From NCBI GenBank assembly GCA_002284615.2, contig MU070186.1, positions 24,986-79,363 of the forward strand: 54,378 bases of DNA. The letters are read 5' to 3'. The DNA comes from Dunaliella salina (lineage: Eukaryota; Chlorophyta; Chlorophyceae; Chlamydomonadales; Dunaliellaceae). Shown in pieces: positions 11,401 to 24,600 of the stretch (position 1 is the stretch's first letter; each line of letters begins with the position of its first letter). The notes below the pieces were generated by a model. The model made no database searches, was not told where the DNA came from, and saw only the letters and a list, made by a program, of their open reading frames with translations. The translations under genes and the position numbers were made by a program.

Positions 11401-14400
11401 TCTGATCTTGCTGGTGAGAGCTGAAAGAAGTCTTTTTAAGAGGGCATCTGGTAAGCATTACTGCGGTGTGTACCCATAAGTTTTTTTTTTTGTACGCAAG
11501 CGCTCATTACTTAACATTTTTGGTATTGGTTTGGGGGAGTCAGAAGGAAGTAGCAATTTAGGTTCCAAATAACAATGACGGGTCCAAATTCTCCTTTTCT
11601 GGTTGCTTTACCACAAATTCTGGGAGCTTGATAATGACTAGGGTGAGGAATATAATATTATGTTTTGGAAATCTGTATTATATAATATAATTATATAACA
11701 TTAGATCGTGATATTATGTAATAAAAGTACACCCAATAGTACCTGTAATGAGCATCATTTTATATTATATTTACTGTTATATAATATTATGTAATGAATA
11801 ATATTAGTTGGGAGCTCCTCACTCTAATAATGACAGTGTGTCCGAATTGGTGCACCTGGGTAAGGACTGGGAGGTGCTATCAGGTGCACCACACAGAGGG
11901 CAAAGAAGAGGCTCAGGGGAGCCATTAAAGCAGCTCCATAGAAAGAAAGAAATATGTAAGGAAAATGCGCTGGCAGAGGAGTACTTTCCCTACAGCAATT
12001 GAGGAAGAGGAGACACATTGGCTCGACAGAGCCGGGAATCATCAACTCTACCGCAAAGCATGATTAGACAGGGCTTTTGGAGATTTGGAGGGTTGCCGGA
12101 GCAACCAGCTCCAGAGCTGGCTGTGTAGTTCCTGTTTTCAATTGTATGCCTAGTGGTGACCAGTTTTTTGGCATACATTAGGGCGTACATTACAGGATGT
12201 GCATGACGTGAACCACTATAGCTTTCCAGAGGTGGGCGACAAAGGCCTCAAATAGGGGTACTTTTGAAATGTTCCCTTGGCAAAGTAGCCCCACTTGGCA
12301 CTTTTTGTGCTTGGCATCAAATGGTAGCCCGAGGCTACCATAGCTCCTGAATTTGAAAGGTGCTACTTGGGACCACTTCTGCTATTTGCCAAAACGTGAA
12401 CCCTATCTTTTGAGTAGGCACCCACCATATCTGACCAGCCAGAGCACCAAAATGAGTGATTTTTAGTGATTTGGAGTCATTGTAATATCATTGCAAAAAA
12501 AAAATGGAGTGACAAGACCCAGTGGTTGGTCAGATACTGAATTTCAGCCGTTTCCTTTAGAAAAATCCAGCAATAGGGGCCAAAAAGGTCAATATTTGAT
12601 CTCCTTCATTCCCACTTTTAATATGCAAGATGTTAGCATATCATGCAAGGGTTATTAAGAAAATATTTTGGGGGTGGAAAATGGTCCCAGGTGGAGCTGT
12701 GGGCCATTTTAGGGTGATCTGAGGCCAGGAGAGTGATCTGAGGTCCACCGATTTTCATCATTATTTGGTGAACATATTTTTTTTGGTATTATAATGGTTG
12801 GCATGGTCAGATTTGGAAAATAATAGTGGGAAAGAACATTTTCAGCGTTTTGGGCCCGTTGCCCACCTCTGATAGCTTCCCACAAACTTCTTTTTTTAAG
12901 TCCGTACGCTGCGCCGCTTCCAGCTCCCCATCTAACCCCTTTTTCCAACCCCTTATGCCAGCCAGGGCCATGCGCACTTGGCTGCCTACTTTGGCCCCCT
13001 CCCTACAATTAAACCACTATAAATCTTGCCAGACTTCAATGTTTTTGTTTCAAGTGAAGGATTCTCTCACCATCAAAGAAAAGAAGTCAAAGAAATTGTG
13101 TGTGTGACCGTCACCTTAAAAAAGAGGGCAACTGAATTTTGTGCCCCTGCAACTGGCCTGGCTGACTTTGTTGCAATTTATGGTACTTTTTGGGAGCACA
13201 CATGACACTTTTTGAACACCTTGCATCATTACTCTTTCCAGCCCCTCTCCACCCCCTAGCCCTTCCCCGTCGCCTTCACCTCCGCCCTCGCCAGCCCCAC
13301 CCCCTAGCCCTTCCCCATTGCCTTCACCTCCNCCCTCGCCAGCTCCACCCCCTAGCCCTTCCCCCTCGCCTTCTCCACCCCCTAGCCCTTCCCCGTCGCC
13401 ATCACCTCCACCAAGGTAAGCTTGTACGCAACAGGTCTTCTCACTCTTTGAAGCAGTAGATGGACAGAGATCCCAAGGTATGCCTTGGTCAGCTAATCAT
13501 GTCCTTCAAAGTAAAAAATGGATAGGGAATAGTGCCACGCTACAACAATTGTTAAAATTGCAACTTAGTTGAGATGCTCACAGGGGAGTCTTTGAGGGGA
13601 GGCCATTTGTGCTGCATGAAACACTCGCTAGTCAAACAGCTGATAAGATCAGTGTAATGTCGTATGTATACATCATCACATCATCTTCTGTATTAATTTC
13701 TTCCAAATTGCCAAATGCTGGATCGATAGTTATATAGTCGGCAAGATATTGTCACTTGCTTCCAGCAGCATGAGGGTCTTTGCGCAGTGTGCTCCTCCTC
13801 ACATCAGTTACCTTAATGCTGTGCAATGTCTTAACGCTTCGCACCACAACCTGTATTTCCCTCACCAGTCCCTCGCCTCCTCCATCTCCGCCGCCAACAC
13901 CCTCTCCGCCGCCCCTCCAAGGTGTGCTTATGCAAAATGACGCAACAGCCAATGAATCCAGCATTCCAGCTTTAGGTCAAATCTGGAGTACATATATTCC
14001 CCTCTGCATCTCTATGCTTACAGGGTCTTGTGCCGACCCACTCGTGGTGGACCTGGCTCTGAGCAATGAGGTGCTCACAAGTGACATCAACACATGTTCT
14101 CTTCCTGATTCTGCCTTTGTTATTTGGCTGGAAGCCCATAATGCAGCCCGCACAATCTCTGTGGAAACCTTATCAGCTACAGATGGCGGAACTTTTGACA
14201 CTACGCTGGCCGTAAGCCTGTCGTGCTCACCTGCTGATAACATTGGCAGTGACGATGATGATGGTGAAGGCAGACTGAGCAAGCTCACTTTTGTGCTAGA
14301 AGCTGGTCAAGGTAGGGCTGGGCCTGTGCATTCGAGTTCATGGTTTGCCCTCAGGCTTGCAATTGCAACAGCTACATGCCTGGCAGCCTAGGCCTTGTTG

Positions 14401-15824
14401 TCTAACAAGACTGCGCGTGGCCCGGCCTATTTTTCTTGCAGCCTTGTTCATTGCTATCAACGGTTATGATAATGGTAAGTGTTTGGCATCTTGGTATGCA
14501 GAGTTTGGCAAGATTCAATCTTGAGTTTTGCACCTTCCTTTGCTTGGCCTTGCAAACCTTGCCTTTGGATGAATCTGTTGATGCACAGAGTGTGGTACAG
14601 TCAGAGTCAGGTTGAATGCATCACCAGCCCCGCCTCCCCCTAGTCCTAGCCCTCCCCCATTGCCATCGCCTCCACCCAGGTAGGTCTATTGCATGCTTGA
14701 AACCCTGTATCCATTTGCAAGAGCAGAAGAGTAGATAAATCAGACTTGTGTGCAGCTGCTTAGCTCTAAATCATGCCTTTTTAGACTTTTTGGTTGATTG
14801 GCGCATAGCCCTTCGCGAGTTTGAACAGTTTGTTGAAATCATAACGGAACCATTGCGACAACCTCTTCTTTTGAGCAAAATTTTTGTGCATGAACGTTTT
14901 TGTGCATGAATCCATTTTTTTCCTGTCTTTACTAGGGTTGCAGCCAGACCCAGAAAAGCAGTATAACATTGTACAGGCATGCAAACCAATTAAACTTTGA
15001 ATTTTTTGGATGACATGATGCTGGCAATGGCTGGCCAATGCTTTGCAAGAACTGATCACTCATTTTTGGCTTCCTTAGGCAAAGAAATGCCATCTCTGAG
15101 CCTCACAACAACAAATTGCATGATGTGAAGCCCCTAAACAATGCCTTGTACCACATCTTGTGTTTCATCCAGTCCCTTCCCCCCTCCGTCTCCATCACCA
15201 TCACCCCCTCCTCCTCCTCCATCACCCTCTCCTCCCCCAAGCCCTTTGCCTCCTCCTTCTCCCTTGCCACCGCCCCCATCTCCACTACCGCCTCCGACAC
15301 CTCCGCCTTCACCTCCAACTCCACCACCCACTCCAAGTATTTAAATTTGCCTCTGGCTCTCATTATTTGCACTCAGTGTATCCCAGTATTCCAAAAACTC
15401 CGGGCACTTTCCTTTCATGCAACTTCCATTGCGCTCCAGTAAGCACAAATCTCTTCTTTAAGTGTGCAAATTTGCCAAGAAGCTCCTATCATCCATGCCT
15501 CCAAAATGCAGACTCGTGCATTGCACCTCGACTTGCTGTACTTGATGGGGAAGAGGAGACAATTGTGCCTAATATATACACATGTACACAAACCAACTCA
15601 CACGATGGGACCGTCAAAGATCAATTTGGTGAGGAATTCTCTTTGGAGTCCAGTGACTTTACTGTCCTTGTGGCCAGCACTGAAGGCTATCGCAGGTAAG
15701 GCAATATTGACATGACAAAAGGGTGTTAGGAATTTAGATTTTGGAGAAGCAAAATTACATTCCAGAGGGAAGAAAAGATGTGGAAAGAAGTGAGGGTCGT
15801 TCCGCAAGCATTTGTCAGAACAGG

Positions 15825-15879
<55 letters not shown>

Positions 15880-16414
15880 NNNNNNNNNNNNNNNNNNNNN
15901 NNNNNNNNNNNNNNNNNNNNNNNNNNNNNNNNNNNNNNNNNNNNNNNNNNNNNNNNNNNNNNNNNNNNNNNNNNNNNNNNNNNNNNNNNNNNNNNNNNNN
16001 NNNNNNNNNNNNNNNNNNNNNNNNNNNNNNNNNNNNNNNNNNNNNNNNNNNNNNNNNNNNNNNNNNNNNNNNNNNNNNNNNNNNNNNNNNNNNNNNNNNN
16101 NNNNNNNNNNNNNNNNNNNNNNNNNNNNNNNNNNNNNNNNNNNNNNNNNNNNNNNNNNNNNNNNNNNNNNNNNNNNNNNNNNNNNNNNNNNNNNNNNNNN
16201 NNNNNNNNNNNNNNNNNNNNNNNNNNNNNNNNNNNNNNNNNNNNNNNNNNNNNNNNNNNNNNNNNNNNNNNNNNNNNNNNNNNNNNNNNNNNNNNNNNNN
16301 NNNNNNNNNNNNNNNNNNNNNNNNNNNNNNNNNNNNNNNNNNNNNNNNNNNNNNNNNNNNNNNNNNNNNNNNNNNNNNNNNNNNNNNNNNNNNNNNNNNN
16401 NNNNNNNNNNNNNN

Positions 16415-16471
<57 letters not shown>

Positions 16472-19400
16472 AAGCATGCTGCATCAATCTTACAGGTATC
16501 ATGTTTGGGTGCAAGTCACACAACCTAAAAAAAGCAAGAGAGAAGAGGAAAGACTATGCCTACCAAGCCCAGCTGCATGCATTGAGAAAAGCTTTCTGGG
16601 TAGCTAGGGCACCAAAACTTGACAACATCCAGCGCTGCTCCATAAATACACTTTTTTAATCTGTGCGCAGGGTGACTGCAAAAACTAGGTCTCGTGATGC
16701 GAGTTTTGACACTATTCTAGTAGTCGACCAAAACTGCACAGAAATGGTCACTCCTGAGTCAGTGGTGAGTGATTTGACCTCTTTAAAGATGTGCAAACAG
16801 CAATCTTTGGATCCTTTCTGTCATCCGTGCTCTTTCAATTGCAGGTCTCTGCAGATAATGACGGAGGCTCAAAGAAGTTTAGTAAAGCTGCTTGGCTGGC
16901 TAAGCCCAACAATGAATACTTTGTCACAGTTGAGGGGTTTCAAGGTGCATGCGGCGCAGTTGACTTAGTCTTTGATGTCATCAATATACGGGAAGGTAAG
17001 GCACCCTGGAATAAGAACTGTGCGCTTCAGCCTTTGCAACAAACAATCTTTTCTGGTGAATGTGTCTTACCTGGCTTAATACACCTTTTTCCTGTCAAGC
17101 TGCATGAGATGTTCCTCAATGGCTTTCAGTCTTTGACATCAAAATGCGTGCCTGCAGGCTCTTGTGTAGATCCCCGTGTTGTGGACCTATCTAGAATGCA
17201 GGTATGCACAAGAGAGCATTATAGGTGGAATGAGAGAATGATCAGCGCTTGTTTTAATTCTACAAAGAGCTGTTCATTTGCAAACAATCTTAGGGAGAGA
17301 TGGGAGAAGGAAGCAAGAAAGTCTTTAAAAAGACTTTGAGTTCTCACCTATGGTCACCTTAAAGCACCTCCTGATAGAGCGTCAACCTTTTCGGGACCTC
17401 CTCTGGTATTGGAAGAATGAAGCGGCAGGTTTGCCTTATGGTTTAGCCTGTATCTGCACTTTGCCATGCAGCAAATACAAAGCTGAACCATTGTTGAAGT
17501 GTGCAAACAAAAAATACCTTATCTAGAAGCATCTAAAGAGATGTTTAAACATAAGTTGTCAGTGCCATGATCCTTGCAGTGAAAAGCAAGGGCACGTGTT
17601 CTAGAAAGCAAGCCTTGTAAAAAAATTAAACAAGTGTCTAGTTGATTTCTATCGGTTTTTCTCCCTGGAACGCCTCCGACAGAAGCCAAAACTAAAATTG
17701 GGTTTTGTGTGCTGTTATGTACTGTTAGAAGTGTGAACATTTGCCAAATGGAGGGCAGGGTTGCCTGTATTTCATCCAAGGCTATACAAAATGAAATTGG
17801 TATGGTTTTATACAAAATGAAATTGGTATGGTTTTGTTTTGGCATGCCCCCCCAGAAAAGTAAGATAAAAAGAGCTCTGATGCCCCAGAAAGGGGAATGG
17901 TTCATTTACTGCATGGGCAGCAAGTAGGACGTATCACCCTTGTTGCTCATCCCTCTGGGCATCAGTTCTATGAAGAGGCAGGTCTACAAAACTTCTGCAT
18001 GTCTAACGAATCTCACTTGCAATTTCTGATAAACAAAAAGGTTGAAAAAGATTGATATCATTGTAAAACAAGTAGCCAAGCTATATGTAACAATGAGAAG
18101 CTTATGCCCCAAAAGAATTTGGGGAAAGTGAGTGTGCAGGATAGTTGAGGAAGACTTACTTGGAACCTTTGCATAAAAGAAAGGAAGGGACAGTCCCAAA
18201 ATTGAGCCAGTGGCACTCTTTAAGGCATTTGAGGACAAATTTGACCAGTTTCAGGAAGAAGGGCGCCGAAAAGCCTGCTCTGGGCCCAATGTGTCCTGTA
18301 CTTTGGCTCTCAGGTAAATTTTAGGTCGAGCTAGACCCATCAGAGAGAAAAAAAGGATGATGTCATGCGGGGTGACCGTCATGTACATTTGACTAACCTG
18401 GTAGCACAATACACTGTGTGAATGGTTCAAGGTCCAGGGACTAGGTAACTCTAGCATAAAGGACAGAGCCGCTGTTTCCAGCAAGCCCCAGGGGACGTGA
18501 TTCTGTTTTGGTTCAGCTGCTCTCCCCAACAGGAGCAGCACACAGGGGATTCTTAATACCCAAATCGTACTCCCTTGCACCACTTATGCCAAGCAGATGC
18601 GCCCACGGGTGTTCATGCTCCACATGCGTTGTACCAAACTTTGTCCTCCCTTTTCTTAACTGACCTAAATTCTACCTGAGAGCCAATGTTATTGACGACT
18701 TGGGGCCAGAGCAGGCATTTTGTAACAATTGGGCTTGAAATGTCAGAGGGGGTCAAAGGGCCAAACTCTGGTTACGTTCTTTCCCGTCTTTTTTCCTCAA
18801 ACCTCACTATGCCAACCATTATTGTTCTATAGATCGTCATGTCCACCAGAACTTCATGAAAATCGGAGGTCCCCAGGTCACTCCCCTGGCCTCAGATCGC
18901 ATAAAACAGGCACGCAGCTCCACCTTGGGGCATTTTTCACTTCCAAAATTTTTTACTTTTAACACCCATATATCATGTTAACATCCTGCATATTCAAAAC
19001 TAGGAGAGGAGGTCAAAAAAAGACGTTTTTAGCACCCCCTGTGCAGGAGGGTTTTTTAAAAAAAGTAATGGATGTCATGCCCAAATTTTGGGTAGGATCC
19101 CCCTGACCCACCCACCACCCCCATAACCTTCCTTCCAGTGGCCCAATCCAGACATGAAGGGTACCAATATGCTCCTCTCTTAATTCTGCATCCATCTGCA
19201 TACTCAGGTTATAATTATGAAAGAAATAACTTAAATCAGAGTTATGGGGCGAAAACTGAGGAATGGACGCTCATGCAAATCTGCCCTTCCAGGAACCCAC
19301 AATTGGCTTGCAAGTCCATGAACTGCCCTTCTGGCTTCACCATGCAAGCACGCATAACACATGCAAGCACACAACACTATCATGGGAGTTTTGATTTGTT

Positions 19401-21567
19401 TGCTGCGTGTTCACCTCTACACTCCCCGCTGCCCACACCCTTGGGCGCATGGCACTGACTCCCAGCCATGCGCACAGGCCCCCCCTTTTATTCAATTCGC
19501 TCAAAGGGGGTGCCAATTGACAGGTGTTGAGCTCAGGATTCCGATGATATGTTTCGAATTACGTAGAAGTGCCTCAGGAAGGTTCTGTAGGGGGGGTCCC
19601 AGAAATTCGAAACCCCCCTCAACCACCCACCACTCCCACCTCCTCGGATTGGACCTATATATGTACCAATCAATAGATACCAATGTAAGGATTCCGAATA
19701 TATAGTTTTTAAAAGGATTGAACCTTGATGTCCAAAAGATATGCTTTCTGGAGCCTCCTGACCTGTGCTGCAATTCCCTCAATTCCCTCAAAGGGTAATG
19801 GCTTGGAAATTCTGTATCTGACCAACCACGGGGTCTTTTCACTTCATTTTTGTATTATTTAGTTGATATTTAGTTGATACAAGGACATCAAACCACAAAA
19901 AATCACCCTATTTCATGCAGTGGGTGGTCAGATATGGAGTTTTGGTGGTGAAAACTAGGGTTTACGCCGCGGACAATTAGGCAGGTGTGCCCCAACTTGC
20001 AAGATTTAAGCTTAGGTGCATTGGACCACATTTTGGTTCTAAGCTTGAATCTTGAAAGTTGAGGTACAAATACTCGAGAAACATTTCAAAAGTACCCATA
20101 TTTAAGGCATCCATCGCCCCTGGGTTGAATTGAAATGTTCAAATGTGGTTTTAATAACTCAAATAGGTGCCCCTGGCTCAATCTTCGCACCTCCTCTTCA
20201 CGTATTTATGCAGGACTACCCAATTAGTAACCCCCAATCACTCTGCTTATTGTTTGCCCAAGTTGTTTTGGGGCATTAGCTTGTCATTTTTATACATAGC
20301 TTGGCCGGACTGTCTAAAGATTTATTGCAGGTTTGTGAAGGGTCATTTTTCCAAGGATCTACAAGGTTTACATTTGAAGTGTTGAAGAGCTGCAAGATCA
20401 TCATGATTTGCTTCAATGTCCCTCCCTTTTTCAGAACCTTTTCAAAATCCGAACATTTTATTGTCAAACCCTTTCATTTTAGCTTCGCCAAGAATATTGC
20501 TCGATAATGCTGCCTCTGGGTCATCCCTTGCTGTAGCGAGAGGCAAACTAAGCCTCAAATCCTCCCAGGCCATCTTTCCACAATGCCTCGTGTGCATGAG
20601 ACTCTACACTTGCAGTGAGGATTACTTCTCATCACCAAGGTCAGGCAGGGAGCTCCTTTTAATCATCCTGACATCCATTGACCTTTTTTTTCTATTTTCT
20701 CACAGTAAAGTGTATGCACAGTGCTTCAAAATGCATTTTTGTGATTGACACTCACAGACAGCTTCACCTTGCTGTTGCCCCAAAACACTTGCAGGAATTT
20801 CAGTCTGAAATTGGCATGTGCGGGGCAAACTCATTTGACGCTCGTGATAGTGGACCATTATCTGATGTGCTTGTGGGTGATGACTATGTTTTTTTCTTAA
20901 GTGGTGGGCCCCAAAATCTAGCCGTCACTTTTGATGTGGGAATGTACGATGATGCGGATCGATTCGATTTCCAGGAGAGGTATGCACCCATTTTCGTCAC
21001 CTTGAATTGAATTGCACAGCCCTTTTCCCTCATTGATTAGAGCAAGGCAGGTTAAATCTCCCTCTGCTGATGATCCCTTTTTTCAATTGCAGCCTAATAT
21101 TTGTTAGCAGAAGCTGTGGCTCTGACCTGATGGAAGCAGACATCGCACTTCCAATCGAGTCCACTTTTAATGGTAGAACTCGCTTTACATTTCTTGCTGA
21201 AAAAGAGACAGGATATTATGTTGCAATTGAGGGACGTGGCAGAGGTGAGCATGCTCTTCAGCAGCTTTGCTTCAAACTGACTTCTTTTGCACGCGCCCAA
21301 ATTTGAATGCTTTGCCCTCTTGTACACATCAGACTTTGCTTCAGATGCCATTTGCGCATGCAGGGTGTGGAAGAACAGATGTCTCAATCGCATCAATGTT
21401 ATCAGATGGTAAGATGCTCCTTCCAGGCTATTCTGTCAAGGTGATGGGGGCAATTGTAAAGACACTGATGAATTTTATAAGTGGAATTGCATGCTTAATG
21501 ATTGAAGCCAGGAGGGTGCCAAGGGGGGGAAAGCATACAAGCAATGCAAGAAATTGGATGTGTGTAT

Positions 21568-21649
<82 letters not shown>

Positions 21650-24600
21650 CTGGCATTTGAATTTGTATGCGTAGCAGCCCAACAGAAGCTTTGAAAACTC
21701 TGGCAGGCCTCCTAAAACTTCTGGTTGTTTAAGCGTTTCAAATCTCTGATCCAAGACGCTGTGACTGGGCCACGTTGACCTGTTTCAAGCAAAAGTGTGG
21801 AGTTGACATTAAAAGGGCTTGCTTTCTGGGGCATAGCTGGAAGGTACACATGAATCTTACCCGTTCCACCCACATGACCCATATCCCCCCCCCCCCTTTT
21901 AGTAGGCTGTTTTTATGCTTGAGCTCCTCCATGGGAGTTTGAGAGCAGGCAGTTGGGGTGCGTATGCCAGGTTTTCCGCGACTCAAAACACGTTTTTGTA
22001 CTAGCTAATTCCGAATAGCCCATTGCATCAAGCAGGGAGGTTTTAAACTCAGTGGTTTGTCCTTCTGGACTTGTTTCAAGACTTGTATGAAAAGAACTCC
22101 ACTGTGAAAAAGTATATTAAAGAGACCAAAGGTTGATGACTTCTATGGAACTTCAATCATTCAGCCGTTCAGTTATTTCCGTAAGAAAAAAATCACAACA
22201 GATTATTTGAGTATTGCATCTTTGCGAGGGGATTCAGGAGATGAAGAAAATTTAGGAAGTCTTACATGGTCACAGGTTTCTTTCTGTTGCACTGCTTCTA
22301 TTCACAAGGAATCTGACACCTCCATGGGCTCACATGCCCTTCCCCTACCACTGCCCTTCCCCCTTGTCCTGCTGCTGCCTCTGCCCCCCTTGCCTCTTCC
22401 TCCCGCGGCTGCTGGCGACTGGGGCTGTGGGGTCAACAGAGTCCTGCAATCCTAGGAACCTCCTCCAATCCTCCCATGCATGCTGTCCAGTTCAGTAATT
22501 ATAGCATAGAGTGCCGATAATTGATTCGCAATACTTTCCTGGAAGTGGTCCACAATAATGTTTACGACAACATATATCCAGAGGGGGGGTCACCAGGCCA
22601 TTTTGGAGGGGTTCTTTCTAGGAAACTTTTCTGGGCCTCCCTGACTGCCCCGTTCCAAAATCTTTTAGGGCAGTCCTGTTCTGAACCCACAAAGGCACGA
22701 CACTGCCAAAGATCGTGGGGGGAGGTGCCCCCACGTGTGCACAGTGGTGTACGGAAGGGAGGGGAAGATGGTGGGTACTTGCAATTTGCAAGTTGCAAAT
22801 GTGACGCCTGTTGGCGCCCTTTTGAGCTCAAGAGCATATGGAAGTAAAAAACACGTTATATGGGTATGTTTCACACCAGTAGATGCCCGGCGGAGAGGTC
22901 CGGCTCCCCTTCATAGGGCCGAAAATGGGGCCACACCACCTTCCCCATCGAGATCATGTAAACATGAATTAATAATTCTAAAACATTACAAATGTCATCA
23001 AAAAAGAAACGGGGCCAATCGGAAGGCTGGCTGGGCCAGGGTGTGCCAGACATGGCCGTATATTCCCCTGAGCTGTTGACGGCCTTTATTTGCAATTTTT
23101 AAAAATGCTAAATACATTTCTTAAATTCATGGGACGTATTCGAGCAGAATTCGGCAGCTTTCTTGCACTTGGAGGAATTACCTAAGTAAATCCGCGGCAC
23201 ACTCCCCCAGCTACGTGTCTGAATTTTTAATATTGGATAGGTTTCAATTAAGGAATAATATTAATCACAATTAGGGGGGGTCATGACAAGCCGCATGGTT
23301 GTTGTGAGGAGTTGCACTTGCGCTAAACCAGGGAATGAAGTTCACGTTGCCTCATATTTCAAGAGTCCCTTCAAGAGTTCCTTCCTGTTTTTCAAGAGTT
23401 CCTTCAGGAGCAACTCCCTGTTACTGCATTTTTAAGCTTCATGAAAATCGTGAAATGGGCGTCCAAGCTACCGTTGCGGTGTCTCAAGAGTAGAATTGAA
23501 GTGTTCAATAGTATGAATATTTAATTGTGATAATGAGAGGGGGAGGGCGGGGGCGGGAAGGCATTTCCATTTTCCAGTTAAAATTGACCTCCTGGAATCA
23601 TCGCTGGGCTGTCTTCATAATATGTTCATCATACATTGGGGTAATAAAAAGCGGTTGAAGAGGTGTCTGACAAGCCGCGTCTTCTTCCTTTTTTCTTCCT
23701 GCTTTCTCGCACCAGGGAGGTCACGTCCAAGCTTCCCTTGCGTTATTTCAAATGTTTTATTGAAGTGTTCAATAGTATGACTACTCAATCGTAAAGAAAA
23801 GAGGGGGGTGGGAGGGGCTATTTATTTTTTTCCTATTAAAAAATTAGGCACCTGAGATCATCGCTGGGCTGCGTTTGTATTACTTTGAACATTCAATTCA
23901 GGCTCTTAATTGTGTCCCTAAGGTTTCAAGCTCACAAGGTGCAAACGGGGTTAGGCGTCCCATCTGCTGTGGCGCTTGTGAGGTTACAGAGGCCTTCCTT
24001 GTCAGTTGAAGTGTCCGGATAAAATTTAAAATTGCCAGTGACAGGGGGTAGCAGATATCAGCATTAAGAGCCAAGCACGCCGCAGCTAAGCTTCTAAGCT
24101 TCTAAGCTTCCTCGTTTCCCTGCGCGGCTTGTAAAAATTTGGAAACCAGGAGAATGCGTAAGTGACGGCCTCTCTGGCCCCTGTTGATTTAGGCTCTCAA
24201 AAAGCTGAAATAAGTTCTCTAGACGCACCTAGGCTTTCACGTTTCAGTTCTTGACTGAACATTCACTAATAATATATTTTTTCAAATGTGCTTGAAAATT
24301 TTCTTAAGTTGCTGGCTGTTCTGGTCACCTGCCTGTCTAACCAACTCAACCGCCCTGACTTCCTCCAGAGCATTTCTTGGAACTCCAATTTCACAAAAGT
24401 TGTTTTTATCACCAAATGATTTTAAATTAAAATTCTGGGGTCGAAATTCCGAAATTTTCTAAAATCCCCTGCCAACCTGTGATCTGGCATACATCACCAC
24501 CACCAGCTGGTGACAGGATGAAAAGTATTGCTGATTGAACTAGCCCTTAAAAAGAACTAACTATCATCATGTCGCTAGCTGGCAAAAGCATGTTTTTGGG

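Larger units (their letters stand above)
8596..13921 (+). other. Serine/proline-rich linker exons (residues 139-241)
   Basis: Three exons (8596-8676, 13242-13415, 13869-13921) encode almost only P and S in PPPSPSP and PSPLPSPPP patterns. Two end in the same P-P-P-R split codon. The middle exon is 174 nt, symmetric in phase (2-2), and internally repetitive; the single N at 13332 falls in a proline third position and does not matter. Such tracts in green algae are typically hydroxylated, arabinosylated rigid spacers. The 4.6-kb intron between the first two exons (8677-13241) holds repeat elements, including one complete TIR element. Confidence 0.85.
17158..21408 (+). other. PPC-like domain 4 (residues 577-718)
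   Basis: Exon 17158-17201 gives the start signature (G-SCVDPRVVDLSRMQ). A 3.6-kb repeat-filled intron follows, then 20795-20979 (MCGANSFD, GDDYVFFLSGG, VTFDVGMYDDADRFD), 21093-21244 (IFVSRSCGSDLMEAD, GYYVAIEGRG) and 21364-21408 (GCGRTDVSIASM). All phases close. There is no Ser/Pro linker on either side, unlike domains 1-3. Confidence 0.8.

Noticed and set aside
13752..15372. Gly-rich minus-strand frames opposite the Pro/Ser exons
   Set aside because: They are the antisense of CC-rich codons; the plus strand has splice sites, phases and the domain context.
15103..15372. Glu/Val-rich minus-strand frame (89 codons)
   Set aside because: Antisense shadow of the Ser/Pro linker exon 15173-15336.
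15741..16607. Long open frames across the first N gap
   Set aside because: Openness comes from Ns and TG repeats. The supported exons on both sides splice around this segment.
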